Shown: positions 44,836 through 53,846, numbered from the stretch's first letter. The stretch: 64,000 bases of DNA from Pandoraea terrae (GCF_902459695.1 NZ_CABPRZ010000007.1:62001-126000), one strand, 5' to 3'. Numbers and translations: made by a program. The notes: generated by a model from the sequence alone, not told the origin.

Positions 44836-46455
44836 TTAGCGCGGGGGCGTGTCCGATGGTGCAGGTGACGCGCCGTCCGTCGCACCTGATAACCACGCCG
44901 TGAGAATCGATTTCTGCACTTTACCGAGTGCGTTTTTGGGCAATGCGTCGAGGAGGATGACCCGCCGGGGCAACTTGAAGCGGGCGATTCGGCTGGCCAG
45001 AAATGAAAGTATCTCATCCGCAGCAGGCGTGTGCCCGGGCGCCGGAACGACGGCCGCGACAGGCACTTCGCCCCAACGCTCGTCGGGCAGACCGACAATC
45101 GCCGCCTCCGCCACGCCCGGACAATCGGCGAGCACGTTTTCGATTTCGGCCGGATAGATGTTCTCGCCGCCCGAGATGATCATGTCCTTGCTGCGGCCTA
45201 CGACCTCGAAGCAGCCGTCCGCGCGGCGCCGGGCAAGATCGCCGGATCGGAACCAGCCGCCGGTAAGCGACGGATGATCAGGCACCCGCCAGTATCCGAT
45301 CATGACGTTCGGCGCGCGCACCGTAATCTCGCCGACTTCGCCGTCGGGGGTATCGCCGCCGTCGGCACGAAGCAATCGGACGCTGACGCCGGGACAGGCC
45401 ACGCCGACGGTGCCGGGATGGCGTTGCGCCTCGCCGAGCCGCAAGGCGATCGACACCGGGCCGGTTTCCGTCGCGCCATAGACCTGGCCGAGCGGAATGC
45501 CGCGCGCATGGAACGCATCGATGGCCGACACCGGCACCACGGATGACCCGGCCATCACGCCACGCAGCGACGACAAGTCGGTCGTGCCCCACGCCGGATG
45601 CAGCAGCACGGCCCGCAGCGTCGCAGGCACCATCAGCGACAGGGTCGGGCGCCGCGCCGCGACGTCGGCCAGCCACGCCGACGGGTCGAACCGCGGATGC
45701 AGCGTCACCGAGGCGCCGCAAAGCAACGCGGGCAGCGTCTGGATGCACAGACCGCCGACGTGGAACAGCGGCAACGCGGACAGCACGTGATCGTTCGCCG
45801 TCATGTCGTGCGCCCACCAGCTCGCCTCGGCATTCGCGAGCAACCCCGCCTGCGTGTGCAGCGCGCCCTTCGGCTCGCCCGTTGTGCCTGACGTATAGGC
45901 CAGCAGCACGGGTGCGTCGGCGGGCAATTCGGGATACGTGACCGATTTCTCGGACGGCGCGGAAATCAACGTTTCGATCGGCGCGATGACGACGTTGTCG
46001 CCGAGCGCCGCGCGAATCTGCCGTGCCGTCTCACGGTGCGATGCGTCGAAGAACAGCACGCGCACGCCTGCATGCCCGAGGATCGCAGCCAGTTCCGGCA
46101 CCGCGAGGCGAAAATTCAACGGCAGCAGAATCGCGCCCGTGCGTGCGCAGGCGAACAGCAGCGAGAGTTGCAGTTCGTCGTTGAAACCGAGACACGCCAC
46201 GCGATCGCCGGGCGACACCCCCCATGTGGCACGCAGATGGCCGCCGACCCGCGCAATGCGCCGCCACAATCCGGCAAAATCGATCGCGCGCGGCAACGTG
46301 TCGATGGGCGCGCCGAAGCCGCTGCGCAACGCGAGCTTGCGCGGCGTCTCGCCCGCGTGCCGCGCAAGCGCTTCGACAAACGGCGTGAACCGGCCGTGAA
46401 GCGGGCGGTGAAGCGGGCCGTGAAGCAGACCGTGGCTCACGTGTCCCCGGGTCAT
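44836..46455 (-). CDS. Acyl-CoA/aryl-CoA ligase (AMP-forming)
   Basis: A 539-residue ANL-superfamily ligase. The P-loop LLAYTSGTTGEPKGALHTQ is near residue 190, the adenine motif YGATETGPVSIALRL near 325, the hinge SGDLARRRADGCFEVVGRSKDMI near 415, and the catalytic lysine in ALPKNALGKVQKSIL near 510. It resembles malonyl-, benzoate- and other aromatic- or short-acid ligases more than FadD. The N-terminus (HGLLHGPLHRPLHGRF) is made by a 12-base tandem repeat. It starts within the stop of the flavoprotein gene (ATGA), so it is the last gene of a coupled operon. The acid substrate is unknown. Confidence 0.88.
   Translation of the reverse strand: MTRGHVSHGLLHGPLHRPLHGRFTPFVEALARHAGETPRKLALRSGFGAPIDTLPRAIDFAGLWRRIARVGGHLRATWGVSPGDRVACLGFNDELQLSLLFACARTGAILLPLNFRLAVPELAAILGHAGVRVLFFDASHRETARQIRAALGDNVVIAPIETLISAPSEKSVTYPELPADAPVLLAYTSGTTGEPKGALHTQAGLLANAEASWWAHDMTANDHVLSALPLFHVGGLCIQTLPALLCGASVTLHPRFDPSAWLADVAARRPTLSLMVPATLRAVLLHPAWGTTDLSSLRGVMAGSSVVPVSAIDAFHARGIPLGQVYGATETGPVSIALRLGEAQRHPGTVGVACPGVSVRLLRADGGDTPDGEVGEITVRAPNVMIGYWRVPDHPSLTGGWFRSGDLARRRADGCFEVVGRSKDMIISGGENIYPAEIENVLADCPGVAEAAIVGLPDERWGEVPVAAVVPAPGHTPAADEILSFLASRIARFKLPRRVILLDALPKNALGKVQKSILTAWLSGATDGASPAPSDTPPR
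46394..46435. repeat. 12-base tandem repeat in the ligase N-terminus
   Basis: Three and a half copies of a 12-base unit (CCGTGAAGCGGG, CGGTGAAGCGGG, CCGTGAAGCAGA, then CCGTGG) encode the LHGPLHRPLHG run near the ligase start. The unit is in frame (four codons), so copy-number change would not break the gene. Confidence 0.75.
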
Positions 46456-47696
46456 TCGTCTGTCTCGCCGGGTTCATACAGCGCTTCACGGCCGATACGA
46501 TCGAGGCACAACTCCGCCGTCCACGGCAGCATCAGCGCGCCACAGCGCGAGTCGCGGTACATGCGTTCGAGCGGCAACGTCTTGAGCATCGACTGGCCGC
46601 CGCATGTCCGGATCGCGAGGCGGCACATCTCGTTGGCATTTTCCATGATCGTGTACTGGGCGGCATAGGCGCGCAGACGCGCGTCCCGGCCCGGATCGAC
46701 GCGCCCGTCGGACACCGCGCGCAGGAACAGCGCACGCGTCTGCTCGAGCATGATGTGCATTTGCGCGACGGCAATCTGCTTGGTCGGATACATGCGGCGC
46801 TTGACCGGCGCGCCCATGCCTTCGGCCTCGCCGCGCAGATACTTGACCGTGAAATCGTATGCGGCTTGCGCGACGCCCATATAAGTCGGCGCCAGCGTCA
46901 TGAACATGTGCGGCCAACGGCTCGCCGCCTGGAAATAGACGCCGCGCGGCATCAATTGCAGTTCGTCCGCAACGAATACGTCCTTGAACAGCAATGTGCG
47001 CGAGACCGTGCCGCGCATGCCCAGCGGATCCCAATCGCCCGTGACGGTAACGCCGGGCGCATCGCCCGGCACGGCGATATAGAACGTATCGCGCATGCCG
47101 GCCCCGGGCTTGTCTTCCGTGCACAGGACGCCGTAATAGTTGGCCGCACCCGATAGCGACGCGAAGATCTTGCGGCCGTTGATGCGCCAGCCGCCTTCGA
47201 CTTTCGTCGCGGTGGTACCGAACGGGGCCTTGCCTGCCGCCGCCGCGCTGCCCTCGGAGAACGGCTGCGCATAGACGGCGCCGTCCTTTACCACGCGCTC
47301 GAAATGATGTTCGCGATACCGCTGATGCTCGGTGCGTTGCTCGGGCGTCATGTCGAGATCGTCCGCCAGGATGCCGGTCCACATCATCGAACAGGTGTGC
47401 ATGTTGTACGTGAGCGCGGTCGCGCCGCAATGGCGGCCGAGCTCGGCCGACACCATCATGTAGGTTGCGAAGTCCGCGCCCAGGCCGCCGTACGCTTCGG
47501 GAATACAAAGCTTCAACAGGCCCGCGGCGCGCATGTCATCGTAGTTTTCAAACGGAAACGCGGCTTCGCGGTCCCAACGCGCAGCGCGCGGCGCGAGCGA
47601 TTCACGCCCGACCTGTTCTGCCAGCGCGAGCAGCCTGCGCTGCTTGTCCGTCAATGGGAAATGTTCACCAACGATCGAGGGGGGCTGGTAGGCCAC
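46452..47696 (-). CDS. Acyl-CoA dehydrogenase-fold flavoprotein, divergent active site
   Basis: A 414-residue protein of the acyl-CoA dehydrogenase superfamily. The N-terminal helical part (FPFENYDDMRAAGLLKLCIPEAYGGLG near residue 60), the middle barrel (YAQPFSEGSAAAAG; GGWRINGRKIFASLSGAANYY near 170), and the C-terminal helices are all present. The usual catalytic EGT near the end is absent: the segment reads YRDSRCGALMLPWTAELCLDRIG. It may use a different base or act as a flavin-dependent monooxygenase or oxidase, as do DszC- and nitroalkane-oxidase-type relatives; the divergent flavin reductase gene would fit this. It lies 45 bases after the nicD-like gene and overlaps the ligase by ATGA. 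Confidence 0.85.
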   Translation of the reverse strand: MAYQPPSIVGEHFPLTDKQRRLLALAEQVGRESLAPRAARWDREAAFPFENYDDMRAAGLLKLCIPEAYGGLGADFATYMMVSAELGRHCGATALTYNMHTCSMMWTGILADDLDMTPEQRTEHQRYREHHFERVVKDGAVYAQPFSEGSAAAAGKAPFGTTATKVEGGWRINGRKIFASLSGAANYYGVLCTEDKPGAGMRDTFYIAVPGDAPGVTVTGDWDPLGMRGTVSRTLLFKDVFVADELQLMPRGVYFQAASRWPHMFMTLAPTYMGVAQAAYDFTVKYLRGEAEGMGAPVKRRMYPTKQIAVAQMHIMLEQTRALFLRAVSDGRVDPGRDARLRAYAAQYTIMENANEMCRLAIRTCGGQSMLKTLPLERMYRDSRCGALMLPWTAELCLDRIGREALYEPGETDE

Positions 47697-47741
47697 GGCT
47701 GTCTCCTTCCGGGTGCTGCTTTGTTGTTGAAATCGATCGCG

Positions 47742-48536
47742 TCAGGCGAGCCGGCGCGACAGAAAATCGAGGACGGCGGCGTCAAACGCGCCCGCGTGCG
47801 AGAGGTTCATCAAATGTCCCGCACCCGGCAGGCAGAGGTACTCCGCATCCGGCAGCTTGTCGCGCATCTTCGCCATCACCGGCGCCGGCGCATTCGTATC
47901 GTGCTCGCCCGCCACAAGAAGCACCGGCACGTCCATGCGCGGCAGCGCCGCGCGCTGATCGAAGCCGACGAGCGCTTCCAATGCGTCGCGGTACGCTTGT
48001 TGCGGCACGGCGGCCATGGCATCCACGGCGATCACCGCAGCCCGCGCGCGTGTTCCCGGCGGCATCTCGCCCAGCATCTTCGGCACGATCGATTCTGCCA
48101 CCTCACGCATCGTCTTGCCCGCATCGAGCGGCGCCGTGCGCGCCTGCACGAACGCGCGCTGGAAGTCGCCGTCGGCGCGGCCGAAAGCCGGCGAGGTCCC
48201 GCACAGTACCACTGCACCGATACCGGCGGGGTCGGCCGCCATCAGTTCCTGCGCGACCATGCCCCCCATGCTGTGGCCGATCAGCACGCAACGCGGTGCG
48301 CGAAGCGCGTCGAGCATGCGGCGCAACGCGCCTGCCAGCGTGGCCATCGTGCAAGGCGCGATGGGGGCGCTCTGCCCATATCCCGGCATGTCCCATGCCG
48401 CGACGCGATAACCGGCGCGCACGAACGTGTCGAACTGCGCCGCCCAGACATTGCGGTTGCCGCCAATGCCGTGCAGCAGTACCAGCGTGACCGGCCCTTC
48501 GCCCTCGATGCGGCAGGCAGGCAGCGGCGCGCTCAT
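47742..48536 (-). CDS. Alpha/beta hydrolase, N-formylmaleamate deformylase-like (NicD)
   Basis: A 264-residue alpha/beta hydrolase. The oxyanion motif LLHGIGGNRNVW is near residue 20, the nucleophile elbow is IGHSMGGMVAQEL with Ser near 95, the acid is in LLVAGEHDTNAPAPV and the histidine in CLPGAGHLMNLSHA. Length and neighbour (a NicX-like dioxygenase, coupled by ATGA) match NicD, which removes formate from N-formylmaleamate in 2,5-dihydroxypyridine breakdown. On sequence alone it could also be called a 3-oxoadipate enol-lactonase-like hydrolase; the context decides. Confidence 0.8.
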   Translation of the reverse strand: MSAPLPACRIEGEGPVTLVLLHGIGGNRNVWAAQFDTFVRAGYRVAAWDMPGYGQSAPIAPCTMATLAGALRRMLDALRAPRCVLIGHSMGGMVAQELMAADPAGIGAVVLCGTSPAFGRADGDFQRAFVQARTAPLDAGKTMREVAESIVPKMLGEMPPGTRARAAVIAVDAMAAVPQQAYRDALEALVGFDQRAALPRMDVPVLLVAGEHDTNAPAPVMAKMRDKLPDAEYLCLPGAGHLMNLSHAGAFDAAVLDFLSRRLA

Positions 48537-49579
48537 GCGAGGTCTCCCTGCAGCACGCCCGCGTCCACGACCACGTCGCCGTCCAACGCGACAGTGCAGC
48601 CGCGCAAGGGCAGATCGAAATGGCCGAGCGTATGACGCCCGGCGACTTCGTTCGCGCCCGTCGAATAAAGAAAGTTACCGGCAAAAGCGCGCTGCTCGGT
48701 GCCGTTGCAGTCGCGCTTGTCGTAGCACGCCATGGCATCCCAGCGCGCGCGCAGATTCATGCCGAAGCCGACGTGCGAGACGGCGTACGCTTCGGGGTCG
48801 CCCCACGCGGCAAAGTATGTGCGCATGAGGTCGGCATCAACGCCCGCACCGTCGATCGCGGTGACGTAATCGTCCTCGATCGTCAGCGCGATCCGGTCGC
48901 GCAGGTATTGTTTGAATGTGAGATTGATGTCGCCCGGCGCCAGCACCAGCGTGCCGTTGACGCTATGGGCGGCCGGAAACGCGAGCGCCAGCCCGCCCGG
49001 CCAGTGCGCCACCTGTCCCGGCTTCGCGCACCATCCCCAGACGCCGCCGACGCGCGCGCCGTCGAGCGAGATGCGCAAATCAGTGCCTGCGGCGGAGCTC
49101 ACCTGCATATGCTTCGCGCCGCGCAGCCGTTTGATGCCGTTGCGCACCTTGGCTTCGAGCGCGGGGTCCGTCGCACAGCGTTCCAGAATTTCGGGATGTT
49201 CATTCGAGACCATCAGCACCCGCGCGCCCCCCGCGAGAATCGCCGGCAGTTCGGGCGCGTGCAGCAGGCCTTCCACGGTGCAGTCGACCACAAGCGTCGC
49301 GGCCTTGAGCGCGGCCACCACCGGTTCGAGCCGCCCCAGTGCGTCGCTGGCCCCGGTCGAGCGCACGGGGACCGGGGCGCTGACGCGCGCACTGGGCACC
49401 ACGATGCGAAACGGCCGCGCGCCGAGCGCCTGCAAGGCCAGTTCGGCCAGCTCGACATTGACCGGCCGGGACTGTGTTTCGGCTACAATCGCCACCACGT
49501 CGCCGGATCCGACGCCGCAGCGCCGCAGGGTGTCCACGAAAACCTCGATCCACTTATGCTCGATACGTTCGATCAGCAT
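48533..49579 (-). CDS. 2,5-dihydroxypyridine 5,6-dioxygenase-like (NicX), M29 peptidase fold
   Basis: A 348-residue protein with the M29 aminopeptidase-like fold used by NicX, an extradiol dioxygenase with mononuclear iron. The C-terminal GRHTLGHFDLPLRGC carries the His-x-Asp pair that matches the NicX metal ligands, and SHVGFGMNLRA near residue 265 supplies the other histidine. Length equals NicX (about 350). It should open the 2,5-dihydroxypyridine ring to N-formylmaleamate, the substrate of the next gene product. It is first in a coupled operon whose other members (ligase and ACAD-fold protein) are not part of known nic clusters. Confidence 0.82.
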   Translation of the reverse strand: MLIERIEHKWIEVFVDTLRRCGVGSGDVVAIVAETQSRPVNVELAELALQALGARPFRIVVPSARVSAPVPVRSTGASDALGRLEPVVAALKAATLVVDCTVEGLLHAPELPAILAGGARVLMVSNEHPEILERCATDPALEAKVRNGIKRLRGAKHMQVSSAAGTDLRISLDGARVGGVWGWCAKPGQVAHWPGGLALAFPAAHSVNGTLVLAPGDINLTFKQYLRDRIALTIEDDYVTAIDGAGVDADLMRTYFAAWGDPEAYAVSHVGFGMNLRARWDAMACYDKRDCNGTEQRAFAGNFLYSTGANEVAGRHTLGHFDLPLRGCTVALDGDVVVDAGVLQGDLA

Positions 49580-49677
49580 GTCGTCTCCTGAGCGTCAGCC
49601 CCTCCGCCTGTTCGGAAATCTTCCGGAATCTCGTCGGTCGCCGCGCATCTTGTCGATCTGTTGTTCGTGCCATAGTA

Positions 49678-49691
49678 TATGAATATTCATA
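49678..49691. promoter_or_regulatory. Perfect 14-bp palindrome, MarR operator candidate
   Basis: TATGAATATTCATA is a perfect palindrome, extended imperfectly on both sides. It lies between the divergent nicX-like operon (start 49579) and the flavin reductase-MarR genes (start 49726), so one site could control both directions. The shape is typical of MarR-family sites. Confidence 0.75.
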
Positions 49692-49725
49692 CAAATCAAC
49701 CCGATCAAATTTCCGTGAGGGGACA

Positions 49726-50244
49726 GTGAACGCAACCCGTGCCGCCACGCCCGACTTCGACAGCGACGCCTTCCGCGCCGCGCTTGGCCAATTTGCGACA
49801 GGCGTAACCATTATCACTACGCGCGCCGAGGACGGCGGGCTGATCGGCATTACCGCGAGTTCTTTCAATTCGGTCTCGCTTACCCCGCCGCTGATCCTGT
49901 GGAGCCTGGCCACGCGCGCCGGCAGCATGCGGGTCTTCAGGGGCAATTCGCACTACGTGGTCAACGTGCTTGCCGCCAATCAGATTGACCTGTGCAAGCG
50001 CTTCGCGACCGTCAAGGGCGACCGTTTCGCCGGCGTCCCTTACACGTTGTCGGCCTCGGGCGTGCCGATCCTCGACGGCGCGCTCGCCTGGTTCGAGTGC
50101 CACAACCGCAGCCGGTACGACGAAGGCGATCACGTCATCTTCGTCGGCGAAGTGGAACGTTGCGGGGTGCATCCCGACACGCACATGCAGATGCCGCTGA
50201 TCTTTCACGCCGGCCGCTTCCACAAACCCCAGTCGCTCGGTTGA
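49726..50244 (+). CDS. Flavin reductase-like protein (FMN/FAD-binding split barrel)
   Basis: A 172-residue flavin reductase of the two-component monooxygenase type (HpaC/NicB-style FMN-binding split barrel). Signatures are ALGQFATGVTIITTRAEDG near residue 15, GITASSFNSVSLTPPLILWSL near 45, and FECHNRSRYDEGDHVIFVGEVERC near 125. The start is GTG 49726 with a GAGGGG ribosome site; no in-frame ATG fits. It would supply reduced flavin to an oxygenase, and the divergent ACAD-fold flavoprotein is the obvious candidate. The MarR gene follows after seven bases. Confidence 0.88.
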   Translation: MNATRAATPDFDSDAFRAALGQFATGVTIITTRAEDGGLIGITASSFNSVSLTPPLILWSLATRAGSMRVFRGNSHYVVNVLAANQIDLCKRFATVKGDRFAGVPYTLSASGVPILDGALAWFECHNRSRYDEGDHVIFVGEVERCGVHPDTHMQMPLIFHAGRFHKPQSLG

Positions 50245-50251
50245 ACTTGCC

Positions 50252-50695
50252 ATGACACCGGCACCCGCCCCGTTCGTCGATGACTACCTTGCGTATCTGC
50301 TCGCGCGCGCGAGTACGCTGGTGTCGAACGAATTCCATCAGGAAGTGGCGGCTGCCGGACTGGCCGTATCGGAATGGCGGCTGCTGGCGACGCTGTCGGA
50401 CGGACGCGCCCGCACGATCAACGAACTCGCGGCCATCGTGCTGGCGAAACAGCCCACGGTAACCAAGGTCGTCGATCGCCTCGAAGCGGCGGGCTGGGTC
50501 GTGCGCAGTGCGAGCGCGCTCGACAAGCGCCAATCGCTTGTGACCTGCACGGATGCCGGGCGCGATTTCGTCGCCCCGTTGCTGGCCAGCGCGAGACGCC
50601 ACGAAATGCGCGTGCTCGAACGTTTCGGCACGGCGCAATCCACGCAGCTGAAAGCGGCGCTACGCCTTCTGATCGACGAGATGGCGCGCGGCTGA
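50252..50695 (+). CDS. MarR-family transcriptional regulator (NicR-like context)
   Basis: A 147-residue MarR repressor. The winged HTH spans residues about 35-105 (LAVSEWRLLATLSDG, TINELAAIVLAKQPTVTKVVDRLEAAGWV, and the wing SALDKRQSLVTCTDAG). It lies seven bases after the flavin reductase gene, so the two are cotranscribed. NicR, the regulator of nicotinate catabolic genes, belongs to this family. The palindrome at 49678 is the likely binding site for repression of both arms of the locus. The inducer is unknown. Confidence 0.9.
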   Translation: MTPAPAPFVDDYLAYLLARASTLVSNEFHQEVAAAGLAVSEWRLLATLSDGRARTINELAAIVLAKQPTVTKVVDRLEAAGWVVRSASALDKRQSLVTCTDAGRDFVAPLLASARRHEMRVLERFGTAQSTQLKAALRLLIDEMARG

Positions 50696-50924
50696 CCGCT
50701 AGCGCCCCCAGCGCCTGGGTGGCCCGCAACCGCACGGCATCGGCACCGTCCGAATTCGCGCATTCTGCGACCACAATCAAAGTAATTCGCAGATTCCACC
50801 GATTTTCCATGAATTTCGACTAATTGATTCGATTTTCAAGCCCTGAAGACCTGCAATACGCAAGCACTTTCGAATTGAATTCTTCTAAGATGCGCATATC
50901 GACCACGACTATGCGGCATCTTCG

Positions 50925-51569
50925 ATGAGCACCTCACGCCCTGCCCGTCCCGTCTGGGATATCAGCCCGCCGCTGACGGCCGACACGCCGACGTGGCCGG
51001 GCGACACGCCGCTGACCGAAGAAGCCGTCTGGCAGATCGGCCCGGGCTGCCCCGTCAATGTCGGACGCATCACGCTCTCGCCGCACACCGGCGCGCATGC
51101 CGATGCGCCGCGCCACTATGACGAAGACGGCGCGTGTATCGGCGAAGTCGATCTCGACACCTATCTTGGTCCGTGCCGCGTCATCCATTGCGTGGGGGCC
51201 TCGCCGGTGGTCACGCCCGCGATGGTGGCGCCGTACCTTCAGGGCGTGCCGTCGCGTGTGCTTCTGCGGACTTATGACAACGCACCGGTCGCGCACTGGG
51301 ACAGCGCGTTTTGCGCCGTCGCGCCCGAGACGATCGATCTGCTCGCCGCGCACGGCGTGCGGCTCATCGGCATCGACACGCCGTCACTCGATCCGCAGGA
51401 CAGCAAGACAATGGATGCGCACTATCGCGTGCGTGCGCATCGCATGGCCATTCTCGAGGGCCTGGTGCTCGACGCGATCGACGCTGCCGACTTCGAACTG
51501 ATCGCCCTGCCGCTGAAGTTCATGCGGCTCGACGCCAGTCCTGTGCGCGCTGTACTACGCGCGCTGTGA
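50925..51569 (+). CDS. kynB: Kynurenine formamidase
   Basis: A 214-residue metal-dependent cyclase-fold enzyme that hydrolyses N-formyl-L-kynurenine to kynurenine and formate. It opens [19 protein letters not shown], has the metal-binding [19 protein letters not shown] near residue 48, and [18 protein letters not shown] near 150, all standard for bacterial KynB. It is first in the kynB-kynU-kynA operon. The 229-base upstream region is A+T-rich with a possible Lrp-type element, but no kynR gene is adjacent. Confidence 0.95.
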   Translation: MSTSRPARPVWDISPPLTADTPTWPGDTPLTEEAVWQIGPGCPVNVGRITLSPHTGAHADAPRHYDEDGACIGEVDLDTYLGPCRVIHCVGASPVVTPAMVAPYLQGVPSRVLLRTYDNAPVAHWDSAFCAVAPETIDLLAAHGVRLIGIDTPSLDPQDSKTMDAHYRVRAHRMAILEGLVLDAIDAADFELIALPLKFMRLDASPVRAVLRAL

Positions 51570-51611
51570 CGCCCCAATTCCTTTTTGACGATCCCCCAAA
51601 CCGAACCGATC

Positions 51612-52865
51612 ATGACGTTAAACCGCAACGACTGTCTGGCCCGCGACACGGCCGATCCGCTGGCGCCCCTGCGCGACCAGTTCGCGCTTCCCGAAGGCGT
51701 GATCTATCTCGACGGCAACTCGCTCGGCGCACAGCCGAAGGCCGCGGCGCAGCGCGCCCGGGAGGTCATCCTCGGCGAATGGGGCACGGGTCTCATCCGC
51801 AGCTGGAACGACGCCGACTGGTTCACGCTGCCGCGCCGCCTCGGCGATGCGCTGGCGCCGTGGATCGGTGCCGGCGCTGGTGAAGTGGTCGTGACAGACA
51901 CCACGTCGATCAATCTGTTCAAGGTCCTTGCCGCCGCACTGCATGCCCAGCGTCAGGTGTCGCCGCAACGCAAGATCATCGTCTCGGAACGCAGCAATTT
52001 CCCGACCGATCTGTATATCGCCCAAGGCCTTGCGCACCTGCTCGACGACGGCTACGCGCTGCGCCTGATCGACACCCCCGAGGACCTGCCGGGCGCACTG
52101 GGCGACGACGTGGCCATCGTCATGCTCACGCACGTGAACTACCGTTCGGGCGCGATGTACGACATGACCGCGCGCACCGAGGAAATTCACGCGAGCGGCG
52201 CGCTCGCGATCTGGGACCTGTGCCACTCCGCCGGCGCGGTGCCGGTCGACCTCAATGGCGCGAACGCTGACTATGCCGTCGGCTGCACGTACAAATACCT
52301 GAACGGGGGCCCGGGCTCGCCGGCATTCGTGTGGGTCAACAAACGTCACCAGGACACGTTCCGCCAACCGCTGTCGGGCTGGTGGGGTCACCGCACGCCA
52401 TTCGCCATGCAGCCGGAATACACGCCGGACAACGGCATCGGCCGCTACCTGTGCGGCACGCAACCGATGGTCTCGCTGTCGTTGGTGCAATGCGGCCTGG
52501 ACATCTTCGCGCAAACGACGATGGACGCCCTGCGCGCCAAGTCGCTGGCCCTGACGGACCTGTTCATCGAGCTGGTCGAATCGCGTTGCGCGGCGTTCCC
52601 TCTGACGCTGGTCACGCCGCGCGATCACGCGGTGCGCGGCAGCCAGGTAAGCTTCGAGCATCCGGAAGGTTTCGCCGTGATCCAGGCGCTGATCGCGCGC
52701 GGCATCATCGGCGACTATCGCGAGCCGCACATCATGCGCTTCGGTTTCACGCCACTGTACACGAGCTTCGCGGACGTCTGGGATTCGGTCGAAGCCCTGC
52801 GCGACGTGCTGGCGACGAAGGGCTGGGACAAGCCCGAATTCCACCGCCGCGGCGCGGTGACCTGA
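51612..52865 (+). CDS. kynU: Kynureninase
   Basis: A 417-residue PLP enzyme (aminotransferase fold I) converting kynurenine to anthranilate and alanine. It begins with the conserved [20 protein letters not shown], has [13 protein letters not shown] near residue 40, [14 protein letters not shown] near 65, TNLF-like [10 protein letters not shown] near 100, the PLP aspartate in [14 protein letters not shown] near 205, and the Schiff-base lysine in [15 protein letters not shown] near 230. ATG 51612 is preferred; a TTG nine codons upstream is possible. It lies 42 bases after kynB and 35 before kynA. Confidence 0.95.
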   Translation: MTLNRNDCLARDTADPLAPLRDQFALPEGVIYLDGNSLGAQPKAAAQRAREVILGEWGTGLIRSWNDADWFTLPRRLGDALAPWIGAGAGEVVVTDTTSINLFKVLAAALHAQRQVSPQRKIIVSERSNFPTDLYIAQGLAHLLDDGYALRLIDTPEDLPGALGDDVAIVMLTHVNYRSGAMYDMTARTEEIHASGALAIWDLCHSAGAVPVDLNGANADYAVGCTYKYLNGGPGSPAFVWVNKRHQDTFRQPLSGWWGHRTPFAMQPEYTPDNGIGRYLCGTQPMVSLSLVQCGLDIFAQTTMDALRAKSLALTDLFIELVESRCAAFPLTLVTPRDHAVRGSQVSFEHPEGFAVIQALIARGIIGDYREPHIMRFGFTPLYTSFADVWDSVEALRDVLATKGWDKPEFHRRGAVT

Positions 52866-52900
52866 TCGGCACCGAGGTCACGCATTACAGGAAAGACATC

Positions 52901-53821
52901 ATGACGACCCCCTCCAACCCCAACGCCGGCGGCTGCCCGTTCGGACACGGCAACCCGGACACCGCGCCCGCACAGGGCCCGGCCGCTACACCCGGCGCAT
53001 CCGCGCAATGGCACGATGCCCAGCTCGACTTCTCGGAAAGCATGAGCTACGGCGACTACCTGTCGCTCGATCCGATCCTGAACGCGCAGCATCCGCGCTC
53101 GACGGATCATAACGAGATGCTGTTCATCATCCAGCATCAGACGAGCGAGTTGTGGATGAAACTCGCGCTGTTCGAATTGCATGCCGCGCGCGACGCCGTG
53201 CGCGCCGACGCACTCCCGCCGGCATTCAAGATGCTGGCGCGCGTGTCGCGCATCCTCGAACAATTGGTGCAGGCATGGAGCGTGCTGGCAACGATGACGC
53301 CGTCCGAGTACTCGGCCATGCGGCCGTCGCTCGGCAGCTCGTCGGGCTTCCAGTCGTATCAGTACCGTATTCTGGAATTCATGCTCGGCAACAAGAACGC
53401 GGCGATGCTGGGGCCGCACGCGCATCGCCCCGACCTCTATGCAAAGGTCGAGACAGCGTTACACGAACCGTCGTTCTACGATGAAGTCGTGCATCTCCTG
53501 TCACGCCGGGGCTTCGCCATCGATCCGGCCCGCCTGGCGCGCGACTGGACGCAACCCACGCCGCACGACGCAAGTGTGGAGGCGGCGTGGCTCGAGGTGT
53601 ACCGCAATCCGTCGGAACACTGGGAGCTGTACGAAATGGCCGAAGAGCTCGTCGACCTTGAGGACGCGTTCCGTCAATGGCGCTTCCGCCATGTCACGAC
53701 CGTCGAGCGCATCATCGGCTTCAAACAGGGCACCGGCGGCACCAGCGGCGCGCCGTATCTGCGCAAGATGCTCGATGTCGTGCTGTTCCCGGAACTGTGG
53801 CACGTACGCACCCTGCTCTGA
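52901..53821 (+). CDS. kynA: Tryptophan 2,3-dioxygenase
   Basis: A 306-residue heme enzyme that opens the indole ring of L-tryptophan to N-formylkynurenine. Signatures are [18 protein letters not shown] near residue 48, [19 protein letters not shown] near 70 (the first histidine is the distal residue), [19 protein letters not shown] near 145, and the C-terminal [21 protein letters not shown] with the heme-ligand histidine. The first 40 residues are a variable leader with a CPFG motif. ATG 52901 has an AGGAAAG ribosome site. Last gene of the operon; with KynB and KynU it gives anthranilate. Confidence 0.96.
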   Translation: MTTPSNPNAGGCPFGHGNPDTAPAQGPAATPGASAQWHDAQLDFSESMSYGDYLSLDPILNAQHPRSTDHNEMLFIIQHQTSELWMKLALFELHAARDAVRADALPPAFKMLARVSRILEQLVQAWSVLATMTPSEYSAMRPSLGSSSGFQSYQYRILEFMLGNKNAAMLGPHAHRPDLYAKVETALHEPSFYDEVVHLLSRRGFAIDPARLARDWTQPTPHDASVEAAWLEVYRNPSEHWELYEMAEELVDLEDAFRQWRFRHVTTVERIIGFKQGTGGTSGAPYLRKMLDVVLFPELWHVRTLL

Positions 53822-53846
53822 GCGCTCGCCTCAGGGCCCGTTCACG

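Noticed and set aside
47742-48536. Calling the hydrolase pcaD (3-oxoadipate enol-lactonase)
   Set aside because: The general alpha/beta hydrolase motifs fit, but no other protocatechuate genes are near while a NicX-like dioxygenase is directly coupled.
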